A stretch of DNA of 64,000 bases from a virus, in IMG/VR virus record IMGVR_UViG_3300037468_000183, positions 1 to 64,000 of that record; one strand, 5' to 3'. The translations under genes and the position numbers were made by a program. A model generated the notes under the pieces. It had not been told where the DNA came from, searched no databases, and saw only the letters and a list, made by a program, of their open reading frames with translations. Every line of letters starts with the position of its first letter. The stretch's first letter is position 1. This document shows positions 52,187 through 59,244 of this stretch, in pieces.

Positions 52187-52407
52187 GCTTCCAGCCTAAT
52201 CTGAATCGCGGACTTGATTACCGCGGGCAAGTTGCTCCAGGCGATCAACGGCAGTGAGCGTTGCACCTTTGCGGGTCGCCACTGTATCCAAATGGCGGTG
52301 TTCATACGGGACAAATCAGGATTCGCCGTCACCTGATCTTCGCTGAAGAAATTCGCGTTTCCAGCACGTGAGCCGAGATGCAATGCTATCCACTGTGCGA
52401 TATTCAT
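52183..52407 (-). CDS. Small hypothetical protein
   Basis: 74 residues from the ATG at 52407 (AAAGGAGGATGGGGT upstream). Contains IAQWIALHLGSRAGNANFFS and a mixed C-terminus with WIQWRPAKVQRSLPL. No family recognised. Confidence 0.55.
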   Translation of the reverse strand: MNIAQWIALHLGSRAGNANFFSEDQVTANPDLSRMNTAIWIQWRPAKVQRSLPLIAWSNLPAVIKSAIQIRLEA

Positions 52408-52454
52408 ACCCCATCCTCCTTTTGCAGGTCTAGCGCGCCTTGCCCATACGCGAC

Positions 52455-52495
52455 ATGCGCAGGGTTGCAACCGCCCGGATGACCGGGGAGTAGCG
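52455..52495 (-). repeat. Conserved leader element, copy 1
   Basis: In the 167-bp gap upstream of gene 52183-52407. On the minus strand it reads ACTCCC, ~9 variable bases, then GGGCGGTTGCAACCCTG, with the palindrome GGTTGCAACC at 52463-52472; further on are GGGCAA and AGACCTG. The same order occurs in the gap upstream of the next leftward gene. Confidence 0.5.
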
Positions 52496-52574
52496 CACCA
52501 CGAGTTGACACGTGACCCCTAGACCTGCGCCCAAGCAATCATGCTCCGGCCGCCGATAAATGCGACTCGGTTGG

Positions 52575-52910
52575 TTATGATGGCGTATGCCGCCGCTTGT
52601 ATATGGCGTATGCTGCACGATTCAAGTGGCGTTTGCGCCACCCATCGTAGATGCCCCTGATCCAGAGGCCAAGACTCATACTTACATGAGATTGCTCCTG
52701 CCACAACTTGACTTTCAACGTCTCGCGCATCTGGTAATAACGGTCGTTTTGCGCCTTACCACCCAAAATCTCAAGCCATTTTGCTTCGCCTTCGGGTGTA
52801 CCAAATACGACAGTCTCACGCGCCAGCAGTACACGCTCCCACAACTCATCGAATTCTGCTTGTTCTTCGGGTGTAGGCTCTTGGCGCGTATCCTCTTTTT
52901 CGTCAAACAT
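52575..52910 (-). CDS. Hypothetical protein
   Basis: 111 residues, ATG with GAAGGAGCAAACCT upstream. Acidic helical N-terminus (EEQAEFDELWERVLLAR), then LEILGGKAQNDRYYQMRETL and a basic C-terminus (IYKRRHTPS). No family recognised; the acidic-to-basic layout suggests a small regulatory protein. Confidence 0.55.
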   Translation of the reverse strand: MFDEKEDTRQEPTPEEQAEFDELWERVLLARETVVFGTPEGEAKWLEILGGKAQNDRYYQMRETLKVKLWQEQSHVSMSLGLWIRGIYDGWRKRHLNRAAYAIYKRRHTPS

Positions 52911-53293
52911 AGGTTTGCTCCTTCGATGCCAGCCTTTTGAGATGTCCGGCTGGCAGGGCGTGATATGCTTGCCGACCCACAGCGTCTAGTCAGGTCTGGC
53001 CCACATTGCCCACGGCGGCATGGTGTCCGTCAGGGTTGCAACCGCCCCGCTCACGCGAGGGAGTAGTGGACTTCTAGATGACGCATCGTCAGCTTGTCCC
53101 TGTCACCGGCGGCCGGTTGCCGGTTGGTTCTGTTTGCCTGACCACGTGGATCAGCGAGTGCGCTTACCAGCCGCCTGTATCATCATGCCATCGCACCTCC
53201 TGTCTGTCATCTCCCGCCCTGGCGTCAAGTGTGACACGCCGTGCAGTCACGCTCCGCTAGGGGATTGTCACGAGCAGGGCAGGATATTGGCCG
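52911..53293 (-). other. 383-bp intergenic region with second leader element
   Basis: No convincing gene on either strand. It holds a second copy of the leader element (about 53026-53075) with GGTTGCAACC at 53034-53043, and an 8-bp hairpin TGCCAGCC/GGCTGGCA (52927-52934 and 52948-52955) upstream of gene 52575-52910. A strong ribosome site near 53193 leads only into very short frames. Confidence 0.5.
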
Positions 53294-53494
53294 CTATGCC
53301 TCTCCGCCGCACATCGCGACGATGCTCGTCAGGGCGTCAATGATCCGGCCCATGTCCCCCACGTTGCCCCAGGTGACATCATCCGGTGCGACCTCGCCCA
53401 TGTCGGCCAGATAATCCTGGACACGAGACAGGAGTTCGGTCGCCACGGCGGTGCGGGCGATGTAGGCATCAAGTGCGGCCTGTTTGGTGTACAT
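53294..53494 (-). CDS. Small hypothetical protein
   Basis: 66 residues from the ATG at 53494, with GGAAGGATACGCAACC upstream; the CGCAACC-ATG context recurs at the next three genes. Helical (AALDAYIARTAVATELLSRV), with an acidic turn and a C-terminal helix. No family recognised. Confidence 0.5.
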   Translation of the reverse strand: MYTKQAALDAYIARTAVATELLSRVQDYLADMGEVAPDDVTWGNVGDMGRIIDALTSIVAMCGGEA

Positions 53495-53510
53495 GGTTGC
53501 GTATCCTTCC

Positions 53511-53729
53511 CTATGCGATTCTGATGCAGTCATGCTGCACCTTGATCTTGCCTGCGTCGCACAGTGCGGCGATGATCTGCTGATACATATCCAGCGTCAT
53601 GCCGAACTCAGACATGGCGGCGTAGATGATGCCGCTCGGTGCGCCAGTCGGCCCGGCGTGTTCGGCAGCGTCCAGGATGGCCGCACAAGTCAGCCGGAGG
53701 ACCTTGATGGCCCGATCTTTGTCGGTCAT
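53511..53729 (-). CDS. Small winged-helix-like protein, paralogue A
   Basis: 72 residues from the ATG at 53729 (AGGAGTCGCAACC). Helix-rich with GAPSGIIYAAMSEFGMTLDM, then QQIIAALCDAGKI and a beta end, like a small winged helix. It resembles the next product (MTD-R-R opening, hydrophobic helix, short closing strand). Confidence 0.5.
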   Translation of the reverse strand: MTDKDRAIKVLRLTCAAILDAAEHAGPTGAPSGIIYAAMSEFGMTLDMYQQIIAALCDAGKIKVQHDCIRIA

Positions 53730-53920
53730 GGTTGCGACTCCTGAAGGGGATGCACGAACTCCATCCCTCCGATGTCGTGCCGCTTGCACTGTGCCAATCC
53801 CTCAGCAATCAGCTTGTCCAGAACGGTCGGGTTGACGAAACCGGATGAATAACGGCCATCGAATCTGCGAATCGGTTCCTCGGTCAAGATTTGCAAAATC
53901 CGTTCACGCTCGTCGGTCAT
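53726..53920 (-). CDS. Small winged-helix-like protein, paralogue B
   Basis: 64 residues from the ATG at 53920 (AGGAGTCGCAACC upstream). TDERERILQILTEEPIRRFD, then NPTVLDKLIAEGLAQCKRHD and GGMEFVHP fit a small DNA-binding or adaptor fold. It shares its leader and layout with paralogue A and overlaps it by 4 bp. Confidence 0.5.
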   Translation of the reverse strand: MTDERERILQILTEEPIRRFDGRYSSGFVNPTVLDKLIAEGLAQCKRHDIGGMEFVHPLQESQP

Positions 53921-54186
53921 GGTTGCGACTCCTTGACAATCGCTGTGAAATAGCTCGTCTTGGGCCAATTGGCCCAGTCATCGCGGCTCGTCACGGTGCC
54001 GGGAATGTCGGCCGCGCGGAGCGCCTGCTCAACGCTGTTGGCCCACATTTCGGCGGTCTTCCCGAAGGCGTAGAAGTAGCTGCGCTTCAGTTCGATCTCG
54101 CCGGTTTTCTTGCAGACGATTTGGTCAGCGAAAACCGGGGCAACGTCCTGGATGAAGGTCTTGATGCGTTCCTGATACGGTGTCAT
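53917..54186 (-). CDS. Small hypothetical protein
   Basis: 89 residues from the ATG at 54186 (AGGACACGCAACC upstream). Features: QERIKTFIQDVAPVFADQIV, KTGEIELKRSYFYAFGKTAE and a C-terminal WANWPKTSYFTAIV. No family recognised. Overlaps the next gene by 4 bp. Confidence 0.5.
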   Translation of the reverse strand: MTPYQERIKTFIQDVAPVFADQIVCKKTGEIELKRSYFYAFGKTAEMWANSVEQALRAADIPGTVTSRDDWANWPKTSYFTAIVKESQP

Positions 54187-54211
54187 GGTTGCGTGTCCTT
54201 TCCTGCGTGCT

Positions 54212-54264
54212 GCGGCGGGCATGGCCCTTCCGACCGGCGAAGGTCGGCGCTCGATGCCCGCCGC
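54212..54264 (-). other. Two-tier intercistronic hairpin
   Basis: Outer stem GCGGCGGGCAT (54212-54222) with ATGCCCGCCGC (54254-54264), inner stem CCGACC (54230-54235) with GGTCGG (54242-54247). It begins 10 bp after the stop of the upstream gene 54275-54544 on the minus strand. Confidence 0.6.
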
Positions 54265-54274
54265 GGTTGTTGCG

Positions 54275-54544
54275 TTAGCGATAATTACGAACGGCCTTCT
54301 TGGCCGCTAATACTGCTGCGTCCCAGGCGTCGTAATCGGCATCGCTGTAGTCATCATTCGTCGGGATGGCTGAGCGGAACTGCGGCGCAACGATGTCGCG
54401 CACGAACTCGCGCAGTTGCTTGTTTGGTACATCGCCGGTGACAATGATGTCAATATTCCCATCGCCCGACTCTGAAACCTTCGGGTCTAGCAGTTTCACC
54501 CCGTCTACGGGGTGATTCACGATTGTGAATTTGATGGTTGCCAT
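54275..54544 (-). CDS. Small hypothetical protein
   Basis: 89 residues from the ATG at 54544 with AGGAGATAAGGAC upstream. Beta N-terminal half (IKFTIVNHPVDGVKLL, NIDIIVTGDV), then helices with NDDYSDADYDAWDAAVLAAK. Overall acidic with a basic end. No family recognised. Confidence 0.5.
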   Translation of the reverse strand: MATIKFTIVNHPVDGVKLLDPKVSESGDGNIDIIVTGDVPNKQLREFVRDIVAPQFRSAIPTNDDYSDADYDAWDAAVLAAKKAVRNYR

Positions 54545-54566
54545 GTCCTTATCTCCTGTGTTTATT

Positions 54567-54627
54567 GGCTCCTGACTGCACACGTCAACGCTGCGATGGC
54601 GTGGCGCTGGATGTGCAGTCAGCAGCC
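54567..54627 (-). other. Intercistronic hairpin
   Basis: GGCTCCTGACTGCACA (54567-54582) pairs with 54612-54627 with a single mismatch over 16 bp. It lies between leftward genes 54659-54823 and 54275-54544. Confidence 0.6.
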
Positions 54628-54658
54628 AACAAGCGCGGGGCCTGTTGCTGCGGTGGTG

Positions 54659-54823
54659 TTAGCTGACCTGCTCCCAGATGAAGTCTTCAAGCGCCTTCTT
54701 GAAGTCGTGGTTGGTCAAGTACTCTCGAATCAGTTCGGTATCGGCTGCGGCGTCCAGCTTGCCCGCCTTGCGCTGCTCGTCTGCGATCTGGTTGAAGATG
54801 GCCCTTGCTTCTGCGGTGGTCAT
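54659..54823 (-). CDS. Small helical protein
   Basis: 54 residues from the ATG at 54823 with AGGAGACCGCAGAC upstream. TTAEARAIFNQIADEQRKAG and a second helix with KKALEDFIWEQVS. Its opening resembles the next leftward product (EARSILNEQ), so the two may be diverged duplicates. Confidence 0.5.
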   Translation of the reverse strand: MTTAEARAIFNQIADEQRKAGKLDAAADTELIREYLTNHDFKKALEDFIWEQVS

Positions 54824-54839
54824 GTCTGCGGTCTCCTGT

Positions 54840-54859
54840 GCCCCGGTCGCTGCCGGGGC
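54840..54859 (-). other. Intercistronic hairpin
   Basis: GCCCCGG/CCGGGGC with a 6-nt loop, four bases past the stop of gene 54864-55049 on the minus strand. Confidence 0.55.
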
Positions 54860-54863
54860 GGTG

Positions 54864-55049
54864 TTAGCGACTCGTTGCAATCCGGTCGCTGATTTTCCAT
54901 GCCAGTTCCTTGTCTTCCTGCGTTGCGCTGCGGCGAGCGAGCACCGTGCGGATGGCCTCACGAATGGTGCTCAGTCCCCACTCCCGCATGTAGCGCACGC
55001 TGTTCTGGTCTTGCTCGTTCAGGATGCTGCGGGCTTCATTGAGTTTCAT
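54864..55049 (-). CDS. Small helical protein, first gene of leftward block
   Basis: 61 residues from the ATG at 55049 with GAGGAGGACAGG upstream. KLNEARSILNEQDQNSVRYM and a basic helix RTVLARRSATQEDKELAWK. First gene after the leftward promoter. An in-frame extension to a TTG at 55295 exists but reads as Arg/Pro-rich non-conserved sequence and lacks a ribosome site. Confidence 0.5.
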   Translation of the reverse strand: MKLNEARSILNEQDQNSVRYMREWGLSTIREAIRTVLARRSATQEDKELAWKISDRIATSR

Positions 55050-55322
55050 CCTGTCCTCCTCGTGTCCAGTCATCAGCATTGTGTCGAGGCTTTGAACTCG
55101 CACCCAGGTGGGTGGCTGCTTTACTGGTTGCCTCTGGTTTCTTCTTTTGTAGCTGTGCCCCTGCCAGTTTTCGATTCCCTCACGCTCGCTCCGGGTTTTG
55201 CTTCGGGTGATCTGCTGGGTTACTATCCCGCTTGGTTCACCCGCCTCCCCGTCTCGTCGTGGCGGTCTGCCTGGTCGTTCGGTCTCGGCTTTCAAGGTGC
55301 TTTCTACTTTCTAACTATCTAC
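55050..55322 (-). other. Long leader of the leftward transcript
   Basis: About 265 nt between the leftward promoter and the first ATG. I see no gene. A possible GGGTGA/TCACCC stem occurs near 55205-55245. The length suggests RNA-level regulation, but no known riboswitch pattern was recognised. Confidence 0.4.
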
Positions 55323-55351
55323 ACTATAGCACGTTTATACACGTTTGTCAA
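55323..55351 (-). promoter_or_regulatory. Leftward early promoter
   Basis: Minus strand TTGACA (55351-55346), 17-nt spacer, TATAGT (55328-55323): one mismatch to the sigma-70 consensus. It faces the whole 34-55 kb block. Confidence 0.85.
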
Positions 55352-55423
55352 TAGGTAAAAGGACGAGTTTTGGAAATGTGTTAAAATGTTAAGGTTCAAA
55401 CTCATAAATACGCTGCGATAAGT

Positions 55424-55441
55424 TTGACAATCTGTTATAAT
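55424..55441 (+). promoter_or_regulatory. Rightward promoter (extended -10)
   Basis: TGTTATAAT at 55433-55441 is an extended -10 element. TTGACA at 55424-55429 is only 6 nt away, so it cannot be its -35, but TTGACA with TAGACT (55447-55452, 17-nt spacer) is a second option. Either would transcribe the gene starting at 55474. Confidence 0.6.
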
Positions 55442-55473
55442 GGGCTTAGACTATAAACAAAGGAGCAACAACA

Positions 55474-55683
55474 ATGAGCGAAAACGAATATCTTACCGTG
55501 GATCAGGCGGCGGAGCGTGCCAACCGCCACGCGCAGACGATCAGGAATTGGGTACGCTCAGGCAAACTACCTGCCTTTCGCCTGGGGCAATCGTATTTAA
55601 TCCGGCCCGAAGACCTCGACGCAATGTATCAGCCGGTGCAGGTCAAGCCGGTGACGACCGTCGAGCCGGAGGTGGCGCCATGA
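55474..55683 (+). CDS. Excisionase-like HTH DNA-binding protein
   Basis: 69 residues, ATG with AAAGGAGCAACAACA upstream. YLTVDQAAERANRHAQTIRN and WVRSGKLPAFRLGQSYLIRP form the MerR/excisionase-type HTH. First gene of the right block, directly across from the leftward promoter, so it is a good candidate for controlling the divergent region. The stop overlaps the next ATG. Confidence 0.82.
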   Translation: MSENEYLTVDQAAERANRHAQTIRNWVRSGKLPAFRLGQSYLIRPEDLDAMYQPVQVKPVTTVEPEVAP

Positions 55684-55979
55684 CCTGGCCTGCATCGGGC
55701 TGGACAACGCCGCTTGGCGAAACGTCGCCGCTGATTCATGGCGTCGTTCTGGCATTGCTGGCGCTGACGATCTGGATGTACGGCCATTATTACGTCTGGC
55801 CGGTCGTCGTGCGCATCGGACAACGCGTGCCACGGCCAACGCCGCGTATGCGCACGGCTCAGGTCGCGCCACAGCCAGCGGCGGCCGATGAGGTGGACGT
55901 AATGGCGGCTGATACTGAAACCGTAGCTCAGACGACGCGGCGCGGCAAATACAACATGGGATTCGACTGGGAGCGTTAG
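55680..55979 (+). CDS. Small membrane protein
   Basis: 99 residues, ATG overlapping the previous stop. One span (GVVLALLALTIWMYGHYYVW) followed by a basic, Pro-rich cytosolic tail ending NMGFDWER. Precedes the membrane-bound ATPase by 3 bp and may be its partner. Confidence 0.6.
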   Translation: MTWPASGWTTPLGETSPLIHGVVLALLALTIWMYGHYYVWPVVVRIGQRVPRPTPRMRTAQVAPQPAAADEVDVMAADTETVAQTTRRGKYNMGFDWER

Positions 55980-55982
55980 GCC

Positions 55983-57485
55983 ATGAGCGGTGGAAGGTTC
56001 GCACTTGCACTGGTGGCTGGCGGGGTCGTGATTGCCGTCTGCGTGATCGCGCTGAACTTTTTCGATCCACCGGCGCAGAGCGTGCGCGCCACGAGCGCGG
56101 CGTTGACCATCGCTGAGCAGCAGGCGCTCGCGCCGACCTGGATGGACGTCAAGCGCGGACTGCTGACAAGTGCGGGCATGGGTGGTTCGGTGCTGATCGT
56201 CTCGCTGTGCCTGGGCCTCTCGTTCCTGGTGCTACGCGAGCCCTTGCTCCTCCGCCATCACAAAGGTATCTTCCCCGCGTTCTTCACCATCCTCGGACTG
56301 CGCGCCAGCGACCCGCCCGGCAACCCGGAGGCGCACGCTGAGTATGCGCGTGTGGCTGGCGTGCAACGTCCGCTCGGTCGTCCGGCGTTGCCGCGGCCCG
56401 ACGCACAACTGGCGCTGCCCGCGCCCGATGATCTCACTGTCGAGCTTGATCCCGTCGAGGTCTTGGCTCCCGAACTGGATTCGCATCCGCACAAACTCAT
56501 CATTGCCGAGAGTCGCTTCGGCAAAACCAACTTGGCGTGGGCCATCATCCGGCGCTATCAAGCGGCGCTGCCGGATTGCGAGTTCCTGGTGCTGTCGATG
56601 ATCGAAAGCAAGTGGCCCGATCTGCAAGTCGCATCCACCGGCGCGCAGATGTTGGCGGCGATGACCGCCGTCGAGCAGGAATTGATCCGGCGCGACAATC
56701 TGCTGAAGCAACTCCGAATCACGGACGTGCACGAGAGTGACGTGCTGAACGCGTTCGCCGTGGTCTTCGATGAGGTCGAGACGACTTTCGAACTGATGTC
56801 CGGCGCACAGCGCACCGAGTTTCGGCGGCTGGTAACGCGCTACGTCAACCAAGCCGGCAACGTCAAAGGCGCGTTGATCTCGCTGTCGCAAACCGGCTCA
56901 CGCGACATTCTGCCGAAGTCGATCCTGGCGAATGCAGATTTGTATATCGGGCGTTGTGGCACCTACGTGCCGGCGTCGTTCTCGATCCAGGAACCGGTGC
57001 TCGTGAACGCGCTCAGCCGGGCTGAGAAGGGCCAGTGGTATTCGTATCGTCATCGGGCCTGGTTCACGGCTCCGCTGGTCAAACCGCCACATGATGTGCG
57101 GCTGTGGAGTGGCTGGAAGCCGACGCTGGAACTCACCGCCGATGGCGAGGCGGATGGCATGGGTGCCAATGATGCACCGGACGGCGCAGCCCTACCCCTA
57201 CTCCCTACTGACGGGGAGGGGGGGGTGTGGCCCGATTTCGGAGTAGGGGTAGGCGTAGGCGACAGTAGGGGATATACATTTGCCATCGATGAGACCTTCA
57301 AGCGGCGCGTTCTGGAGGTTTGGGATGGTCTGGAGAAGCCGAACTATACTGCCGTCCAGAAGATTATGTTTCCCGATCAGGAAGACGGCGGGGCGCACTG
57401 GAAGGCCATCAAGGCGGTCATCATCGCGCGCCGTGAGGTAGAGCGCCAGCGGCATCGCAAGCAATACCTGGAGGCAACAGCATGA
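55983..57485 (+). CDS. Membrane-anchored FtsK/HerA-like ATPase
   Basis: 500 residues. Two N-terminal membrane spans (ALALVAGGVVIAVCVIALNFF and LLTSAGMGGSVLIVSLCLGL-type, residues ~7-26 and ~58-84). A P-loop IIAESRFGKTNLAWA follows near residue 175 and a Walker B AFAVVFDEVET near residue 260, then LISLSQTGSRDILPKS as a sensor region. It resembles coupling or translocase ATPases used in DNA transfer. A Gly/Val-rich linker near residues 405-430 is encoded by an inverted repeat with G-tracts. Role in the phage unknown. Confidence 0.7.
   Translation: MSGGRFALALVAGGVVIAVCVIALNFFDPPAQSVRATSAALTIAEQQALAPTWMDVKRGLLTSAGMGGSVLIVSLCLGLSFLVLREPLLLRHHKGIFPAFFTILGLRASDPPGNPEAHAEYARVAGVQRPLGRPALPRPDAQLALPAPDDLTVELDPVEVLAPELDSHPHKLIIAESRFGKTNLAWAIIRRYQAALPDCEFLVLSMIESKWPDLQVASTGAQMLAAMTAVEQELIRRDNLLKQLRITDVHESDVLNAFAVVFDEVETTFELMSGAQRTEFRRLVTRYVNQAGNVKGALISLSQTGSRDILPKSILANADLYIGRCGTYVPASFSIQEPVLVNALSRAEKGQWYSYRHRAWFTAPLVKPPHDVRLWSGWKPTLELTADGEADGMGANDAPDGAALPLLPTDGEGGVWPDFGVGVGVGDSRGYTFAIDETFKRRVLEVWDGLEKPNYTAVQKIMFPDQEDGGAHWKAIKAVIIARREVERQRHRKQYLEATA
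57191..57253. repeat. 14-bp inverted repeat around a G-tract, inside the ATPase gene
   Basis: CCTACCCCTACTCC (57191-57204) and its exact complement (57240-57253) flank a run of eight G at about 57227-57234, followed by further GTAGGG-type units to ~57272. The encoded linker looks inserted. Confidence 0.65.
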
Positions 57486-57595
57486 AAGCCTGGCTATGGT
57501 TCGGCCTGGGCATGTTGACGATGTGGGTGCTCAGCAATCCGGGCATGTTCAAAGCCTGGCTGCTCAGCGCCTTCGCGATTATGGGAGTACACTGA
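57482..57595 (+). CDS. 37-residue membrane protein
   Basis: ATG overlaps the ATPase stop (ATGA). KAWLWFGLGMLTMWVLSNPG and a second apolar stretch (AWLLSAFAIMGV) suggest a short membrane hairpin. Possibly an ATPase accessory. Confidence 0.55.
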   Translation: MKAWLWFGLGMLTMWVLSNPGMFKAWLLSAFAIMGVH

Positions 57596-57596
57596 C

Positions 57597-58079
57597 ATGG
57601 CAACCATCATCGTTGCCGCGCCGCAATGCACGCCGGCGCGCTACTGGCAGACGCGTGTCGAGGGCCAGCTTGCAGAGTATGGCGCAAAACAGGCCGGCCT
57701 GCGCGTCGATGCGGAGGAAGTCGGGAAGTCCTACATCCGCATCAAGGTTGACGTTTCGGACGACTACGCCAACTTTGCCGAGTATACGCTACTGCGTTTC
57801 GGCTATCAGCAGATGTCGAAGCCCATCAATCCCAAGAATCAAAAGTTGGCGAAACGCTATCTCGACTTGGCGGCGGCTGGCGCATCATGGCAGGAAGCCG
57901 GCTGCAAGACGAAAAACAAAGGCGCGGTCATCGGGGAGCTTGGCGTGAGTGCGCCGGTGCCATCCTGGAAATCTCAGGGCAAACTATGGAGTCAAGGCTA
58001 TAAGCCGGCGACCAAACGCCGCAAGGCGCGTCAGCACAAGGGTGCTTTGCGGACATGGCTGGAGGATTTGCTACCATGA
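57597..58079 (+). CDS. Hypothetical protein
   Basis: 160 residues. An alpha/beta N-terminal part (TIIVAAPQCTPARYWQTRVE, SYIRIKVDVSDDYANFAEYT) and a basic C-terminus (KPATKRRKARQHKG). The end could bind nucleic acid. No family recognised. Overlaps the next gene by 4 bp. Confidence 0.6.
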   Translation: MATIIVAAPQCTPARYWQTRVEGQLAEYGAKQAGLRVDAEEVGKSYIRIKVDVSDDYANFAEYTLLRFGYQQMSKPINPKNQKLAKRYLDLAAAGASWQEAGCKTKNKGAVIGELGVSAPVPSWKSQGKLWSQGYKPATKRRKARQHKGALRTWLEDLLP

Positions 58080-58267
58080 CCCTGCCGCAACTGCTCGCCA
58101 TCGCCGCTGGCATCGCCAGCATCATCCTGGTGCTGATCGACAACGAGCGCATCGCGGCACGCTCACCGCCAACGGACGCCACGGAGGACACGCCCGAACC
58201 GCAGCCGGCCATCCGGCTGAACTCATGGGATGAGCAGGAGCGATACATTCGGAGGGAGAAACCATGA
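58076..58267 (+). CDS. Small single-span membrane protein
   Basis: 63 residues, ATG overlapping the previous stop. LPQLLAIAAGIASIILVLID spans the membrane. The tail is acidic then polar (DATEDTPEPQP). Overlaps the next gene by 4 bp. Confidence 0.6.
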   Translation: MTLPQLLAIAAGIASIILVLIDNERIAARSPPTDATEDTPEPQPAIRLNSWDEQERYIRREKP

Positions 58268-58551
58268 CCGGAGCATATTGGCCCGCGGCGACTTGGCCCG
58301 CAGATGACAACACGGAGGAAGCCATGACCGGAACGACACCACCGAAACAGCCGAGCACGACACTTGTCGCGTACTGTCCAGAGTGCTTTGGGATGCGCAT
58401 GATCCTGTGTCGCGAGAACATTGTGAGCGACCGGCCGCAAGCGTATTGGTTCGCCTGCACGGACTGTGGGGTAGAAACGACTCATGCGCCAACGCTCAGC
58501 GCCGTCAGAGACATGGTGCGCTGGGTGCCGATTGACGCCACGCTGGACTAG
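58264..58551 (+). CDS. Zinc-ribbon protein
   Basis: 95 residues, ATG after GGAGGGAGAAACC. A second in-frame ATG at 58324 also has a strong site (GGAGGAAGCC), so two forms are possible. The core is a four-Cys ribbon: YCPECFGMRMILC ... FACTDCGVET. Last gene before a hairpin terminator. Confidence 0.65.
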   Translation: MTGAYWPAATWPADDNTEEAMTGTTPPKQPSTTLVAYCPECFGMRMILCRENIVSDRPQAYWFACTDCGVETTHAPTLSAVRDMVRWVPIDATLD

Positions 58552-58571
58552 GCTGGACGCACCGCAAATGG

Positions 58572-58601
58572 CAAGGCCGACTTCTTGCGGAGTCGGCCTT
58601 G
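58572..58601. terminator. Hairpin between converging genes
   Basis: CAAGGCCGACT and AGTCGGCCTTG with an 8-nt loop, 21 bp after the rightward stop and 25 bp after the leftward stop. Likely bidirectional. Confidence 0.65.
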
Positions 58602-58625
58602 TCATTGTTGGGGCAGGTGGTGCGG

Positions 58626-58880
58626 CTATTCGTCGGTCTTCCGTGGTCTTCCTCCGAGCTTGCCATTGGCGGCGCTGCTTTTGGCCTTGCGCTCGCTGCG
58701 GATGCTGCCTAGTGCAGCGGCGGCGGCGGATGTCGCACCGTAACTTATCACCTCGGCAAACAGGGCCTTGATTGTCGCTTCGTCTTTTACGGCAAAGCAC
58801 TTGCTGGCCCAGGGCCAATATGCGTCATTGTATGCGGAGCACTTGGCGATCAGTTCATCAATGTTAAGGTCGGGTTTCAC
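58626..58880 (-). CDS. Small helical protein, single leftward gene
   Basis: 84 residues. DELIAKCSAYNDAYWPWASK, then EATIKALFAEVISYGATSAA and a basic tail ending GKLGGRPRKTDE, an AT-hook-like GRPRK end. Only leftward gene in the right block. Possibly DNA-binding. Its start faces the 58921 promoter. Confidence 0.6.
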   Translation of the reverse strand: MKPDLNIDELIAKCSAYNDAYWPWASKCFAVKDEATIKALFAEVISYGATSAAAAALGSIRSERKAKSSAANGKLGGRPRKTDE

Positions 58881-58920
58881 GACTTACCGCGCGATACCGG
58901 ACGCCGCGTCACGTTGCCGC

Positions 58921-58950
58921 TTGACACGTGACGCGCATCGGATGTATGAT
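58921..58950 (+). promoter_or_regulatory. Rightward promoter
   Basis: TTGACA (58921-58926), 18-nt spacer, TATGAT (58945-58950). The predicted +1 falls on or next to ATG 58958. Confidence 0.7.
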
Positions 58951-58957
58951 ACTCGCG

Positions 58958-59236
58958 ATGCAGGCACAGACGCCCGCCGTGTGCGCGGGGCGCGTCAGGG
59001 GATGGGGCGCTCCGCCACACGCCTGCAACGCATACCACCGGAAACGCGGCGCTTTGGGCAGCGTCGCGCGACCGGCGCACCTGGAGCAGATGACGTGCCT
59101 TGAGAAAGCCACAGCAACGTCACGGATGCGTTTTCCCTCCTTGTTCCGTGTCCGAAGGTCGAGTGTGCGCAGACCTGTCTGCTCCATTGTTCTCACGGAT
59201 TCCCTCAGTGCAGTGCTCTCCTGGTCTCGAGCCTAA
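58958..59236 (+). CDS. Possible leaderless gene, Arg/Cys-rich
   Basis: 92 residues if real. It starts MQAQTPAVCAGRVRGWGAPP and continues with HACNAYHRKRGALG and MTCLEKATATS, then a less protein-like Arg/Ser-rich end. The support is the promoter whose start lies on this ATG. A leftward frame over the same bases (to 58909) also looks open, so the call is weak. Low similarity to anything I know. Confidence 0.35.
   Translation: MQAQTPAVCAGRVRGWGAPPHACNAYHRKRGALGSVARPAHLEQMTCLEKATATSRMRFPSLFRVRRSSVRRPVCSIVLTDSLSAVLSWSRA
59154..59182. repeat. Operator-like repeat, copy 1
   Basis: GAAGGTCGAG, TGT, then GCGCAGACCTGTCTGC. The last part contains arms GCAGAC and GTCTGC. The near-identical copy at 60306-60332 lies upstream of another rightward gene. 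Confidence 0.5.
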
Positions 59237-59244
59237 ATTGCTGC

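Noticed and set aside
55050-55295. N-terminal extension of the 54864-55049 gene
   Set aside because: It would start at TTG without a ribosome site, and the sequence is Arg/Pro-rich filler. The ATG at 55049 has a strong site.
55424-55441. TTGACA and TATAAT read as one promoter
   Set aside because: Only 6 nt separate them, far from the 16-18 nt needed. They were kept as parts of two alternative promoters.
58909-59196. Leftward open frame opposite 58958-59236
   Set aside because: No ribosome site or promoter, and the rightward frame has a promoter placed on its ATG. Both remain uncertain, but this one has less support.
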